The notes: generated by a model not told the origin, from the sequence alone. A stretch of 64,000 bases of DNA from an uncultured Desulfobacter sp. (GCF_963666675.1 NZ_OY762929.1:372001-436000); one strand, 5' to 3'. Positions 51,861-62,381 are shown, counted from the stretch's first letter. Numbers and translations are program-made.

Positions 51861-53902
51861 TAATTAAATTTAAACTTTTCGGTCAATTGATTTAATTGCG
51901 TTGATAAACTAGATAACTCCACAGCACTATCATTTACCTGCCGGCTTCCAGTGTTCACCTCAGCCGCCGATTGGTTTACCTGCTGGATATCCTGTGTTAC
52001 TTCAGCGGCAACGCCTGACACCTGGTTCACATTGTCATTGACTTCCTGCATGCCCAATGCCGCCTGGCTTACATTATCCGAAATCTCCTGGGTCGTGGCG
52101 GATTGTTCTTCAACGGCGGTGGCAACCGTTGAAACAATTCCACTGAGCTCTTCAATAATTGCACCGATTGATTCTATGGCTGAAAATGCCTCTTCGGTTG
52201 TTTTTTGAACCCCATCAATTTTTCCTGCAATGTCGCTGGTCGCATCCGCGGTCTGGTTTGCAAGGGCTTTAATTTCACTTGCAACCACGGCAAAGCCTTT
52301 TCCTGCCTCGCCGGCCCGGGCCGCTTCAATGGTTGCATTCAATGCGAGTAAATTGGTTTGTTCAGAAATATCAGAGATGGTTTCGGTGACCTTGGTTATC
52401 TCCGATGCCGCCTGGTTCAAGACGTTCATTTTATCGGAAACGAATTTTGATTTTTCAACTGCTTCCGCCGTGGTTTGATTCCCTTTTGACGTGTTGTTGG
52501 CAATTTCATTGATGGTCGCGGACATCTCTTCTATGGCCGATGCAATATTTTGTATATTCACCGTTGCCTGTTCGGACGCGGCCGCAACACTGCCCATGGT
52601 TGTGGCCATCTCTTCGGCGGCGGAGGCGACATTTTGTGACCGGTTTTCCGTCTCCTTTGAATTGGAAGCCATTTGGGTGGATACATCGGACAGTGACGTC
52701 GCAGATTCATCCAAGGCGCTCGCACCGTCGGAGATCTCCTGGAGCGCGCCTTTTAAGGAGACTGCCATTTCATTGATGGATTTTACCATATTCCCGATTT
52801 CATCGGTCTGATCTATAGCTAATGTCTGGGAGAAATCGCCTTTGGCCAGTTGACTGGTAAAGCCTTCTGTTTCAATTAATGGACGTGTGATCAACCGGAT
52901 CAGCAAAAATGATATCGCAATGCCGAAAATGACTGCGATCAAAGCAATGGCAACAATCGTTGTGATGGCCACAGATGCCTCATGATCCATCTGCTCTTTT
53001 AGCATCAGTTGATACGCCAGGATCAGCTCTTTGAGTTGATCAAGCAAAGATATGATGGATGCCAACGTCGGCTGGGTCTCATTGTGATAGATCTCTTTTG
53101 CTTCATGCTGTTTGTGTTCCAGGGCCATCTCAAGACTGATAATTTCATCAAAATATTTTTTTAATTCATTGTAGGCAGGGGAGATAATTTGATTGTACAA
53201 ATTTATTTTTTCTTCAAGGGTTTCCGCTTGGTTAATCTGGTACACAGCGGTATGAAGCGCTTTGTGGGGTTTGTGAATCTTTTCAATGATCGCCGCGAAT
53301 TCAGGCCACTGGGATAGAATCGTTTGTGCTTGTTTGCCGTTAAGCCATTTTCCGAGTTGGCATTTTTCAGGATCTGTTTGTACATCAATTGTGGATTGGG
53401 TCATGATGGATTGTGAAACGGACTGCATCCACTCTAAATGGGCGGCCAAGAGTTTTTCAAGGGTCAGGGCAAGTCCCTTGTGGGTTTGGGCCCATGTATG
53501 ATTAATTTTTGCGGCCGAATCATGCAGTTTTTTATGGACAGGGATGATCTCTTTTAGGATTTTTGCTATTTCAGGGGATTGTTTTGACAGTACCACAGCG
53601 TCATCGCTTGCCAGAAATTTGCCAAAGGGGCATTGTTCATGGTCAAACTGAATTTCAAGTATCGCTTTATTGTTAACAAATAATGATTCGATTTCACTTG
53701 CCCATTCCAGGTGGCCCAGTTCAACTTCCAGAAGTTTTTCCGTGTATTTAGCCTCTTTCGCAAATTCATCGCTGTCATGGATAATTTGCGTGATAAGAAA
53801 ATACGAGATGCCCCCTAAAAATAGAAGGAAAATGAGTAAAATGCCGGTTAAACCCCATAATTTAGCGCTAATTCTTACACTTTTGAAATAATTAGAAGAC
53901 AT
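51860..53902 (-). CDS. Methyl-accepting chemotaxis protein with two tandem CZB-like periplasmic domains
   Basis: A 680-residue chemoreceptor. TM1 is at about residues 12-33 and TM2 at ~325-350, followed by HAMP and a full signalling domain with EISEQTNLLALNATIEAARA-type tip (ISDISEQTNLLALNATIEAA). The periplasmic part holds two chemoreceptor-zinc-binding-like units. The first has HLEW, CPFGKF and HKKLH; the second has HLEW, CQLGKW and HKALH, the His/Cys/His/His pattern of CZB. CZB is usually found once and in the cytoplasm. Two outside could sense periplasmic zinc or hypochlorous-type oxidants. The ligand is inference. Confidence 0.88.
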   Translation of the reverse strand: MSSNYFKSVRISAKLWGLTGILLIFLLFLGGISYFLITQIIHDSDEFAKEAKYTEKLLEVELGHLEWASEIESLFVNNKAILEIQFDHEQCPFGKFLASDDAVVLSKQSPEIAKILKEIIPVHKKLHDSAAKINHTWAQTHKGLALTLEKLLAAHLEWMQSVSQSIMTQSTIDVQTDPEKCQLGKWLNGKQAQTILSQWPEFAAIIEKIHKPHKALHTAVYQINQAETLEEKINLYNQIISPAYNELKKYFDEIISLEMALEHKQHEAKEIYHNETQPTLASIISLLDQLKELILAYQLMLKEQMDHEASVAITTIVAIALIAVIFGIAISFLLIRLITRPLIETEGFTSQLAKGDFSQTLAIDQTDEIGNMVKSINEMAVSLKGALQEISDGASALDESATSLSDVSTQMASNSKETENRSQNVASAAEEMATTMGSVAAASEQATVNIQNIASAIEEMSATINEIANNTSKGNQTTAEAVEKSKFVSDKMNVLNQAASEITKVTETISDISEQTNLLALNATIEAARAGEAGKGFAVVASEIKALANQTADATSDIAGKIDGVQKTTEEAFSAIESIGAIIEELSGIVSTVATAVEEQSATTQEISDNVSQAALGMQEVNDNVNQVSGVAAEVTQDIQQVNQSAAEVNTGSRQVNDSAVELSSLSTQLNQLTEKFKFN

Positions 53903-54094
53903 CCGTGCCCCCGTACATTTAAACGATTGATAGTGAGTTTGTCGGTTTTGGCTTTTTCTTTATGGGCTTACTAAATTTGAATATCTTATTTCTACATGAA
54001 ACGACGAAAACAATCAATTCGTTTTGAACATTGGGCCTGTCTTTTTTAGGAATGTATCAACATTGGTTATGCGTCGCCCCTGGGTACCAAGCGT

Positions 54095-55336
54095 TTAACC
54101 CATGGTTGTCAGAAGGAGATTCACCGCATTGTTAACACCGTTTTCCGCGTTGAGCTCGGCGCTGAGCTTTTTAAGTGTGCCGTGCATGGTTTGGTTGTTC
54201 AGTGTGTTGTTGATGACGGTTGCCATGGTTTGCCGGGCTAACGCTTTTTTAGACAGGCGCGGCGGCCCTGCCCCAAGCTTTTCCAGTCTGTCGGCCCAGA
54301 AGCCCTGGTCGAAAAAGAAGGGAATGATAATTGATGGAATGCCGGCCCGGACGGCTGCGCCTGTGGTGCCGGCACCGCCGTGGTGGATCACGGCGGAAAC
54401 CCTGGGAAACAGCCAGGAATGGGGTATACTCTTGGTCACGTAGAGATCCGGACCGGCTGTTTCGTCAAAGGGCGTTTCGCTCCAGCCTGTTAAGAGGAGT
54501 ACTCTGTGGCCTGTCAGACGTATTCCCTGGACGGTTTCTCTGATGATGGTGCTGATATTCGGATCATTCATCGATCCAAACCCCACGCATACCGGCGCAG
54601 GGCCCCGGTTCAAAAAAGCTTGCAAACCTTCGGGCGGCACCCAGTCCCCGGGGGGATCCATAAACCAGTACCCGGTAATATGCATATTGTCTGACCAGTC
54701 GGATGGCTTTGGCAGGATAGAGGCGCTAAATCCATGGAGAACCGGAATATTTTCGGAATATACCTCCTGGAAAAATTCATGGAACGAGGCCTTTCCTTTT
54801 AATTGATCGCTGTTGTTTAAAAAAAGCGCCATGCAGGTTTCAACGATTCTGTAGCTTGCGGCATTAAACATTTTGGGAACATGGATATTTGATGAAATCA
54901 CGGGGCTTGGAAATCCATTGGTTCTTCCCAGGGGCTGGAGGCAGATGGGAATTGCTTTGGTGCCTGTTTGCTTGGCAAAGTGCTGGGCCGGCAGAGCCAG
55001 CATGTTGTAAAGGATTAAATCTGCATCCCGGCAGGCATGGCGGATGTCTGTGACAATACGTTCGAGAATCGGCGCGATATCTTTTCTCTTGGATCTGAAA
55101 AAGTGTAAAGGATTTAGTGGTTTGGCGGGCTTGATGCTGTCGGGTGAATCCGATAGGGACTGTCTCAACATGGTCTGGATGGGGAAAAAATCTATGCCCC
55201 GTTTCAGGACATCAGTTTTAAAAATCGGGTTGGCGGCAAGGCGTACCCTGCATCCGGCGTTTTTTAATCCAAGTCCTAATGCAAGGGAAGGATAGGCATC
55301 ACCGCTGGAACCCAGCGCAACGATTGTAATATTCAT
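54095..55336 (-). CDS. MGT-type glycosyltransferase (GT1)
   Basis: A 413-residue glycosyltransferase of the UGT/MGT group. The N-terminus is VALGSSGDAYPSLALGLGL, the linker has PAPVCVGFGSMND, and the donor site has PRVSAVIHHGGAGTTGAAVR followed by IPFFFDQGFWADRLEKLG, all typical. It should add a sugar to a small-molecule acceptor. It overlaps the NRPS stop/start (55333-55336), so it probably glycosylates the NRPS product. The sugar is not predictable. Confidence 0.88.
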   Translation of the reverse strand: MNITIVALGSSGDAYPSLALGLGLKNAGCRVRLAANPIFKTDVLKRGIDFFPIQTMLRQSLSDSPDSIKPAKPLNPLHFFRSKRKDIAPILERIVTDIRHACRDADLILYNMLALPAQHFAKQTGTKAIPICLQPLGRTNGFPSPVISSNIHVPKMFNAASYRIVETCMALFLNNSDQLKGKASFHEFFQEVYSENIPVLHGFSASILPKPSDWSDNMHITGYWFMDPPGDWVPPEGLQAFLNRGPAPVCVGFGSMNDPNISTIIRETVQGIRLTGHRVLLLTGWSETPFDETAGPDLYVTKSIPHSWLFPRVSAVIHHGGAGTTGAAVRAGIPSIIIPFFFDQGFWADRLEKLGAGPPRLSKKALARQTMATVINNTLNNQTMHGTLKKLSAELNAENGVNNAVNLLLTTMG

Positions 55337-58300
55337 GTGTCGGTGCCTTTGCTTGGGTCAAGGCCGGCAAGGCATTGCCTGAGCCGGCCGGCCAGGGTTT
55401 TTACGTGGGGGGCTTTCATGAAACTGTCATGGTTGCCGGGGAGCATATGCAGCTTAAACGGACCTTTTGCGTGTCTGCGCCAGGTCCTGTGGGTGCCTAA
55501 AAATCTGGACATGGCCCATTTGCCCTGGAAATAATTGATTTTGCCCGTGTAGCCCCGGGGGCGGTAGCCCACCAGGGATTTCAGGTGATATTGAAGTCCG
55601 CCGTCTAGGAAAACGGCACGCAGGATCTCGAAACTATCCGGCATGGCGGTCCTTTCATAATAAGGCTGCAGCCGTAACATGATCGCCCGGATTTTTTTGT
55701 TTATAAGACTGGCAAATTGATTGTATGCATACGGTGCCCCGATCATGACCAGAAATTGTACCTCAGCCCCCTGCGCTTTGAGCAGGCAGGCGGTTTCATA
55801 GGCCATCAGGCCGCCGGCACTGTAACCGCCAAGCCTGTAGGGCCCGTTGGGGAATTGTTCTACAATGTGATCTGCATACTGTCGGGCTAAGGATTTGGCT
55901 GCCATTACCGTGCCGTCATCGGTGGGCTGGAGCATGAAAAAGGGCTGGTCTTTTCCCAGGTGGCCGGACAATTGGTGCAGCTTGACCAGATCACCATATC
56001 CTGCGGTGACACAGAAAAACGGCGGTTTGGTGCCGTCAGTTGAAATGGGTACAAGCATGGGGCGGTGGGCCGGGCCTTTGGCGTGTGACAACAGTTTCGC
56101 CAGGGCGTGGGGGGTGCTGTTGGCCGTAAGTTCTGAAAATAACAGGCGATGGGTGAACCTTTTTTTCAGGAGGGTTATAAATCTTACTGCGGCAAGGGAA
56201 TCCATGCCGTATTCAAAAAAGTCGTCGTGGGGACCAAGAGGGATGGACCTCTCATTCATGGCAGTGGAAAACAGGGCGCACAGTAGTTTTTCGGTCTTAT
56301 TGGCCGGCTGTTTTTGCGGTGTTGAGACGCGTCGGGTGGCGGTATCCATTCCTTCCAGCCGGCGGCGATCTATTTTACCGCTCGGTGTCTGGGGCATTTC
56401 GTCCATGGGAATGAATTGGGACGGGATCATGTAGTTGGGCAGGCGCTGCCCGGCAAACTGCCGGATTTCTGCTGTTATATCGTCCTGGGGTTGGTGCCCG
56501 GAGCTTGAGAAAAATGCCGCAAGGTATCTGTCCGATGATTGATTGGCTTTAGCAATCACAACAATCTGGGATATTTGGGGGTGGTGTGCAATCACCTTTT
56601 CAACTTCTTCGGGTTCAATCCGAAATCCCCTTATTTTTACCTGATGGTCAAATCTGCCTAGAAACATCAGGGTTGAATCCGTTAAAAAACTTACCATGTC
56701 CCCGGTTCGGTAGAGCCTTTTATGTCCGGTGTCGGCTTTAAACGGGTTGTCAATAAATTTTTCCCGGGTCAAATCAGGCCGGTTCAGGTATCCCCGGGCC
56801 AGGCCTGCGCCCCCGATATGCAATTGTCCGGGAACGCCAAGGGGAACAGGGGCGAGGTTTTCATCCAGGACATAGAGGCTTGTATTGTCAATGGGCTGGC
56901 CTATGGGCAGCTGGTCCGTGTCGTTGTGGTTGCAAATGCAGGCCGAGGCACAAACCGTGGATTCGGTGGGACCGTAGGCGTTGATAAATCGGCGTCCGGC
57001 GCCCCATTTTTTTAACAGCTTTGAAGGGCAGGATTCGCCTGCGGTAACCAGGGTGGTCAGACTGGGCAGCGGCACCACATCCATAACGGCCAGTGCGGAC
57101 GGCGGCAATGTGACATGGGTGACGGCTTGGCGTGCAAGGGTGGAAAGCAGCGGGGGACCCGGCATTATATTGTTGTTTTCGGCCAGAACCAGGGTTGCCC
57201 CGGTCGAAAGGGCGGTAAAAATTTCTGATACAGAGGCATCGAAATTCAGGGAGGCAAATTGAAGCACACGGCTTTCATGGGTGATGCCGAATATTTTGCT
57301 CTGGGCCGCCACAAGGTTGACAAGCCCGCCGTGGGTGCACATAACCCCTTTGGGCCGGCCGGTTGTTCCTGATGTGTAAATGACATAGGCCAGGCTGTGG
57401 GCATTTAAAGATGCTTTGTTTTTTTTAACATTCTGTTCCTCAAATGGGAAATTGTCTAATTCAATAATGTTTAGCGTTTTGTTACCAGTAAATTTTGATG
57501 CAAATTTATTCAGAGTTAAAATGGTTGACGTTCCTGAGTCCTCAATCATGAATTGTATTCTTTCCCGGGGATACTCCGGATCCAGGGGAACATAGGCCCC
57601 TTCCGCCTTTAGTATGGCCAGTATGCCCACCACCATTTCAATGGATCTGTCAATATATACACCAACAATGGTTTCAGGGGCCTGAAGCAAGGGTTTTAGA
57701 TAGGAGGCAAGACGTTCGGCGTTGTCGTTTAGGGTGCGGTAGGAGATCTGCTGGTTGCCCAGTTGAACGGCGGTATGGTCCGGATAGGTTCCGGCGGCTT
57801 CAGCTACTTTTTGGCAGATGGTTTCACTATGGGCCGGTTCGTTTTGGGCCGGTTGGTTGAATTCCACCAGAAGTTTGTGTGACTCCCGGTCGGGCAGGAG
57901 GTTCAGCTGGTTTAAAGAAATTTCAGGCTTATCCAGGAGTTGTTGGAGCATGTACCGCACCCGCTCCATTAAAAATTCAATTTCATGGGGCTTGTATGCG
58001 GTCAGGTTGTAGTAAAATTCAAGCTTTACGCCGATCTTTTTCTGGTACTCCTTTATGGCCAGGGTTAAAGGCGTCTGTTCCCAGCCGTTGTGCATGGTAT
58101 TGGCCTCGAATCCGGTGCCGTTATAATCCGTCGTATTATAGTTGAATTTTTCATAGGAGATACTCACATCAAAAAGCTGATCCCGTCCGGCCCTTTTAAC
58201 TTTTGCGGCCCGGTTGATCTCACCCAGCGGAAACCGCTGGTGGGGAAAGGATTCTTTTAATTCGATTTTCAATCGTTCAAAAAAAGTCTGAATGTCAATG

Positions 58301-59217
58301 TCCAGTCCAAAATCAAGGCAGACCGGCACCACATTGACAAAGGGGCCCATGGTTTCCATGAATTCAGGGGTCGACCGGTTGAGCAACGGCATTGAAAAAA
58401 CAAATTGTTTGGTGTCCGTGGTTCTCAGAAAGTAGGTATACAACACCGCCGCCACGAGAAAAAAAACATTTCCCTGATGTTGTTTGGCGTATTGGATTAA
58501 CTGGTGATAGAACTCAGGGGATAACCAGATATGGTCAAAGGCGCTTGGGGTGCCGGCTTTTCCGTACCCTTCCGCGTATCTGCGGGGTATCATCGGTCTT
58601 GGCATGGTTTCAAATTTTTTGGACCAGTACGCTTTTGCCTGATCAAACGCATCAGAAGACCTATAGGCGATATCATTTAAAATAAAATCAACATATGATG
58701 GTTTGCTGCCGGTTTCTCCAGCACCCTTTATAAGGGCGTTATAGTTTTCAAGTAACTGCCTATTTAGGAGGGCAAAGCAGTACCCGTCCATTGTCAGGTG
58801 ATGGGCGCATACCGCATAATAAAAGCTTTCTTCTGATGTCTTTAAAAGAAAATACTTGGACAGCTGCGCGTCATAAATTTCAAAGGGTTTACAGAATTCT
58901 TTTTTCCACCATTGCATGGCTGCTTTGTCCGGATTTGCCTGGTTTGAAAAATCTTTTAATGCCATTTCCCGGGCTGTATCGGAGAAACCAAGACGAGGCA
59001 GGGGCCCGCCCTTGTGAAATATCATCCTAAAAGCGTCATTGTGTTGGACTACCCGGTGGTGGGCCTCAATAAAAATATCTACATCAATATATCCGTTTAT
59101 TTTGAAGTTGCCGCCAATATTATACATCGGGAGTTCATTATGAATAACCTGGGAAAGCCAGATCTCTTCTTGAATCAGGGAGAGGGGATAGATGTTATCG
59201 CATGGTTTGGTCGGCAT
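55333..59217 (-). CDS. Single-module nonribosomal peptide synthetase (C-A-T-TE)
   Basis: About 1294 residues from ATG 59217, with AAAGGA seven bases upstream; the open frame continues to 59352. The C domain (~8-440) has AHHLTMDGY (~139). The A domain (~470-960) has YTSGTTGRPKG (~609), FDASVSEIF, AYGPTES and PSGKIDRR. The T domain has EYGMDSLAA (Ser ~1005). The TE domain has GYSAGG (~1130). By eye the ten specificity positions read D-A-S-T-V-A-A-V-C-K, a code I remember for Tyr. The C domain would couple an outside acyl or aminoacyl group to it, and TE would release the product. A glycosyltransferase and a flippase-like protein are joined in the operon. Confidence 0.9.
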   Translation of the reverse strand: MPTKPCDNIYPLSLIQEEIWLSQVIHNELPMYNIGGNFKINGYIDVDIFIEAHHRVVQHNDAFRMIFHKGGPLPRLGFSDTAREMALKDFSNQANPDKAAMQWWKKEFCKPFEIYDAQLSKYFLLKTSEESFYYAVCAHHLTMDGYCFALLNRQLLENYNALIKGAGETGSKPSYVDFILNDIAYRSSDAFDQAKAYWSKKFETMPRPMIPRRYAEGYGKAGTPSAFDHIWLSPEFYHQLIQYAKQHQGNVFFLVAAVLYTYFLRTTDTKQFVFSMPLLNRSTPEFMETMGPFVNVVPVCLDFGLDIDIQTFFERLKIELKESFPHQRFPLGEINRAAKVKRAGRDQLFDVSISYEKFNYNTTDYNGTGFEANTMHNGWEQTPLTLAIKEYQKKIGVKLEFYYNLTAYKPHEIEFLMERVRYMLQQLLDKPEISLNQLNLLPDRESHKLLVEFNQPAQNEPAHSETICQKVAEAAGTYPDHTAVQLGNQQISYRTLNDNAERLASYLKPLLQAPETIVGVYIDRSIEMVVGILAILKAEGAYVPLDPEYPRERIQFMIEDSGTSTILTLNKFASKFTGNKTLNIIELDNFPFEEQNVKKNKASLNAHSLAYVIYTSGTTGRPKGVMCTHGGLVNLVAAQSKIFGITHESRVLQFASLNFDASVSEIFTALSTGATLVLAENNNIMPGPPLLSTLARQAVTHVTLPPSALAVMDVVPLPSLTTLVTAGESCPSKLLKKWGAGRRFINAYGPTESTVCASACICNHNDTDQLPIGQPIDNTSLYVLDENLAPVPLGVPGQLHIGGAGLARGYLNRPDLTREKFIDNPFKADTGHKRLYRTGDMVSFLTDSTLMFLGRFDHQVKIRGFRIEPEEVEKVIAHHPQISQIVVIAKANQSSDRYLAAFFSSSGHQPQDDITAEIRQFAGQRLPNYMIPSQFIPMDEMPQTPSGKIDRRRLEGMDTATRRVSTPQKQPANKTEKLLCALFSTAMNERSIPLGPHDDFFEYGMDSLAAVRFITLLKKRFTHRLLFSELTANSTPHALAKLLSHAKGPAHRPMLVPISTDGTKPPFFCVTAGYGDLVKLHQLSGHLGKDQPFFMLQPTDDGTVMAAKSLARQYADHIVEQFPNGPYRLGGYSAGGLMAYETACLLKAQGAEVQFLVMIGAPYAYNQFASLINKKIRAIMLRLQPYYERTAMPDSFEILRAVFLDGGLQYHLKSLVGYRPRGYTGKINYFQGKWAMSRFLGTHRTWRRHAKGPFKLHMLPGNHDSFMKAPHVKTLAGRLRQCLAGLDPSKGTDT

Positions 59218-60235
59218 CTTTGAGTCCTTTGAGCATGGAAAGTATCGGTGTTTTATCCAGCCATAGATAAACCAGTCCGGGAGAGGTATTTGCAATAAAC
59301 ATGGCTGCGTGCATGACAATGGCCGAGTTGAGCGCAAATGGGGGTGAAACACCGTAAAAAGAGAGGACGCTTACCGTGGCTGCATGATACGGGCCTATAT
59401 TGGCCGGTGCCGGAATACCCATGGAAAAGGCCTGGGCCAGAAGAATTAAAAAAGAGGGTAAGATCCCCTCCAATTCAATTCCCAGCGCCTTGACCAAGAT
59501 AAACACGTTCACTCCGCAAAGCAGCCAGAAAATAAGGCTCAACAAGAGCCCCAAGCAAATATATCCGGCAAAGTTAAGGCATATCAACCCCTGGCGGAAC
59601 CGGGCAACCGCTTTTTTTGTGTCGGGTTTGAACCGACTGGGCACGGGCATAATTAAAAGCGTCACAAGTCGGTCCATGGCTTTGGGTTTTCTGGTGAACC
59701 CAAACAACATAATAACAAGAAGTGTTAGAACAACACCGGCGGTACCTGCTGTTTTAAAAATGGATTTAAAATATTCATCGCCTGTGGGGGGGATGTTGTG
59801 CATGAGTAAGATTAAAAGTCCCAGAAAGACCAGCATGATGCTGTCAAATATTCTGACCAGAGCAACGGTCCCTAGGGCCGTAAAAAAACTTTCATTTTCC
59901 TTTTTTCCGATAAGAAACGCCTGAATCAGACCGCCTGTCCTTGCCGGGATAACCATATTGACAAGCCCCCCGGCAAATAGGGACAGGCACATGTTGAAAT
60001 ATGTTAATTTGCGGTTCATGGGCTTGAAGATCATGTCCCATTTAAAAACACGAAAGTACAGAATCAATACGTTAAATCCAAAAGACAAGCCGATCAAAGG
60101 CCAGTTAATCTCGAGAACTACCTTTGAAAGTGTTGAAAAATCGTATCGCAAAAAGGCATAGAGAATCAACATCGAAAATATGAAAGGCCAGATCCAGGCA
60201 AGTTTTCTTTTTTTATTGGATAAATTTTCCTGCAT
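59195..60235 (-). CDS. Lysylphosphatidylglycerol synthetase/AglD-like flippase-type membrane protein
   Basis: A 346-residue protein with about eight membrane helices. FGFNVLILYFRVFKWDMIF, VNMVIPARTGGLIQAFLIG and GIPAPANIGPYHAATVSVLS are typical of the UPF0104/LPG-synthase TM family (flippase-like). It lacks the cytoplasmic aminoacyltransferase domain. It overlaps the NRPS start by 23 bases and is first in the operon. It could move the lipid or peptide product over the membrane; this is inference. Confidence 0.85.
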   Translation of the reverse strand: MQENLSNKKRKLAWIWPFIFSMLILYAFLRYDFSTLSKVVLEINWPLIGLSFGFNVLILYFRVFKWDMIFKPMNRKLTYFNMCLSLFAGGLVNMVIPARTGGLIQAFLIGKKENESFFTALGTVALVRIFDSIMLVFLGLLILLMHNIPPTGDEYFKSIFKTAGTAGVVLTLLVIMLFGFTRKPKAMDRLVTLLIMPVPSRFKPDTKKAVARFRQGLICLNFAGYICLGLLLSLIFWLLCGVNVFILVKALGIELEGILPSFLILLAQAFSMGIPAPANIGPYHAATVSVLSFYGVSPPFALNSAIVMHAAMFIANTSPGLVYLWLDKTPILSMLKGLKDADQTMR

Positions 60236-60587
60236 ATATTTGTCATATCCCCATTTTAGGGATTAGGTACTTGAAAAATAGCCCGATTCATCTTTGCTTA
60301 AATGTATGATACAATTCGCGGCGTTTTTGATGTTCCGGAATCGTTTTATGAAATTACCCGCAACAAAGATCGCAATCTCCTTTTTTTTGAGGATTTTTTG
60401 TAAAAATCGGGTTTGGACTCGTATGCTGCGTTTCAACCGAAAAGGGTAATTTAGTATATCACAAACATCTTAAAGCGAATTCTACGATAACAGGAAGTAA
60501 GTCGTCAACTGATCGTCTGTTATTTCGTAAAAAAGTGTTTAGATTGGGCCCGGTCGACTCAGGTTATGTTCAACTTTAGAGGTGAAA
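60236..60587. other. Divergent intergenic region, nothing specific seen
   Basis: About 350 bp between the flippase-like gene and the patatin gene. It is AT-rich and should hold both promoters. No palindrome, terminator or frame was strong enough to list. Confidence 0.5.
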
Positions 60588-62381
60588 ATGGGGAATTATA
60601 AGGAACAGATTTTAGAATTGCTGAAAGCCGGTGTGGAATTCCGGCATCTTTCCGACACGATTTTAAATGCCCTGGTTGAACGCCTTCAGATTAAAGAAGT
60701 GGCTGCCGGTACGCATGTTATCGCTGAAGGCGCCCATGACCGGTCAATGTTTATCCTGGTTTCCGGCCGACTGCGGGTCACCCGGAAGGGCCGGGACGGT
60801 AACCTGATGTTGTATAATGAGATTTTGCCCGGTGAAATCGTGGGCGAACTGGGCGTCATTTTGGATCAGCCCAGGACAGCTGATATCACCGCATTGAGAC
60901 GTTCGGTTCTCGGGATACTTTCACAACAGGATTTTGAGCAGTTGCTGAAAAATTTTCCTTTGGACATCAATCGGGTCTTTTCCCAGGCCATCTATAATCA
61001 TTTACGCCACGCCCGGCGGATAGAAAGCCGGAAACGGGCCCAGGCGTTTATTGTTATTCCCCTTTCAGACCAGGTCGATGCCGGCATGGTAGCCCAGAAT
61101 ATGGCCCGGGCTTTTTCCGTTCTCGGCAAGGCCCTGCATGTTGTTCTAGATGGCCGCAGTGCAGATCAGCAGTATAATGTTGATCGCATGGAAGCGGAAA
61201 ACGAGTTTTTGATCTATCAGGCCACGTCATCCGATGCCGGATTGGTGGCCGAAGTGATCGCGTATGCCGATCAGATTTTGTTTGTTGCACAATCGGGATC
61301 AGAGAAAACGCTTTCCAGGGTAGAGGTCGAACTGGCCGACGAACCCGGGATCAAATTGATGAGAAAGCACCTCATTGTTCTTCATCCGGAAAAAACAAAT
61401 TGCTGCGAGGATAAACTGGCGTGGCAAGGCCCAAGGGATGTGGAACGTGTATACCCGGCAAGCCCTAATGCATTGTCCGATTACCGGCGGATTACCCGGT
61501 TTCTGGCGGGCAAAGCGGTGGGCGTTGTGCTGGGTGGCGGTGGGGCCAGGGGGTTCGCGCATCTGGGGGCATTAAAGGCGTTTGAGGAAAAAGGTGTCCC
61601 GGTTGATCTGATTGGCGGTAACAGCATGGGGGCCTTGATCGGGGCATCCTATGTATTCGGCATTCCACTGGAAACAATTCATACGACAATCCGGAATTCG
61701 GCAAAGGGATTAATCCGGCCGGATCTGCCGGTGGTGTCGATTTTTTCCAGCAAAAATTTTGAAAAGGCGCTCAGGGGGGTTTTTGGTGATACACAGGTGC
61801 AGTGTTTGTGGACGACTTATTTTTCAGCCGCTTGCAATCTGAGCCGCGCGGATACGGCTGTCATGGATTTTGGTCCCCTCTGGCAGGCAGTGTTGGCCAG
61901 CAATTCACCGGCAGGGCTGTTTCCCCCCGTCATCAGGAACGGTGAGATGATGGTGGACGGTGCCATCCTGGAAAATGTGCCGGTCCAGGCCATGCGCACA
62001 CGGCTGGGAACGGCCCTGGAACGTCGCCGGGGAAATGGGACGATTATCGCTTTGGATGTCGATGTCAAAGAGGATCTGACGGTTGATCCAAAAATGACGT
62101 CGCTTAAAAACTGGGATGTGATCCGGACCCGGTTTGACAAAAAGGCCTCCCCGGTGCCCGGCCTGAAAAGAATTCTCTCCTATGCCAATCAGATGGGCGG
62201 TCTGGCGCAGCGCAGACGGATCATATCCCTGGCGGATTATTATCTTGAACTGCCGGTTTCCCATTTTCCCATGACAGCCTATCCAAAAGCCGAAGAAATT
62301 ATTGATATCGGCTACGCCTACACCCTTGGGAAAATTCAGGACTTACAACTCACAGACATAAGCGGACCGGCCTCATCCTGA
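60588..62381 (+). CDS. Cyclic-nucleotide-binding patatin-like phospholipase (NTE type)
   Basis: About 597 residues. Residues ~10-140 are a cNMP-binding (cap-family effector) domain (VIAEGAHDRSMFILVSGRLR, PGEIVGELGVI). A Rossmann-like middle follows, then a patatin domain with the oxyanion loop GGGGARGFAHLGAL, the nucleophile Ser in IGGNSMGALIG and the catalytic Asp in MVDGAILENVP. The layout resembles neuropathy-target esterase-like lysophospholipases. ATG 60588 has AGAGG upstream and is preferred to GTG 60582. It is convergent with the next gene, overlapping it by nine bases. Confidence 0.92.
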   Translation: MGNYKEQILELLKAGVEFRHLSDTILNALVERLQIKEVAAGTHVIAEGAHDRSMFILVSGRLRVTRKGRDGNLMLYNEILPGEIVGELGVILDQPRTADITALRRSVLGILSQQDFEQLLKNFPLDINRVFSQAIYNHLRHARRIESRKRAQAFIVIPLSDQVDAGMVAQNMARAFSVLGKALHVVLDGRSADQQYNVDRMEAENEFLIYQATSSDAGLVAEVIAYADQILFVAQSGSEKTLSRVEVELADEPGIKLMRKHLIVLHPEKTNCCEDKLAWQGPRDVERVYPASPNALSDYRRITRFLAGKAVGVVLGGGGARGFAHLGALKAFEEKGVPVDLIGGNSMGALIGASYVFGIPLETIHTTIRNSAKGLIRPDLPVVSIFSSKNFEKALRGVFGDTQVQCLWTTYFSAACNLSRADTAVMDFGPLWQAVLASNSPAGLFPPVIRNGEMMVDGAILENVPVQAMRTRLGTALERRRGNGTIIALDVDVKEDLTVDPKMTSLKNWDVIRTRFDKKASPVPGLKRILSYANQMGGLAQRRRIISLADYYLELPVSHFPMTAYPKAEEIIDIGYAYTLGKIQDLQLTDISGPASS

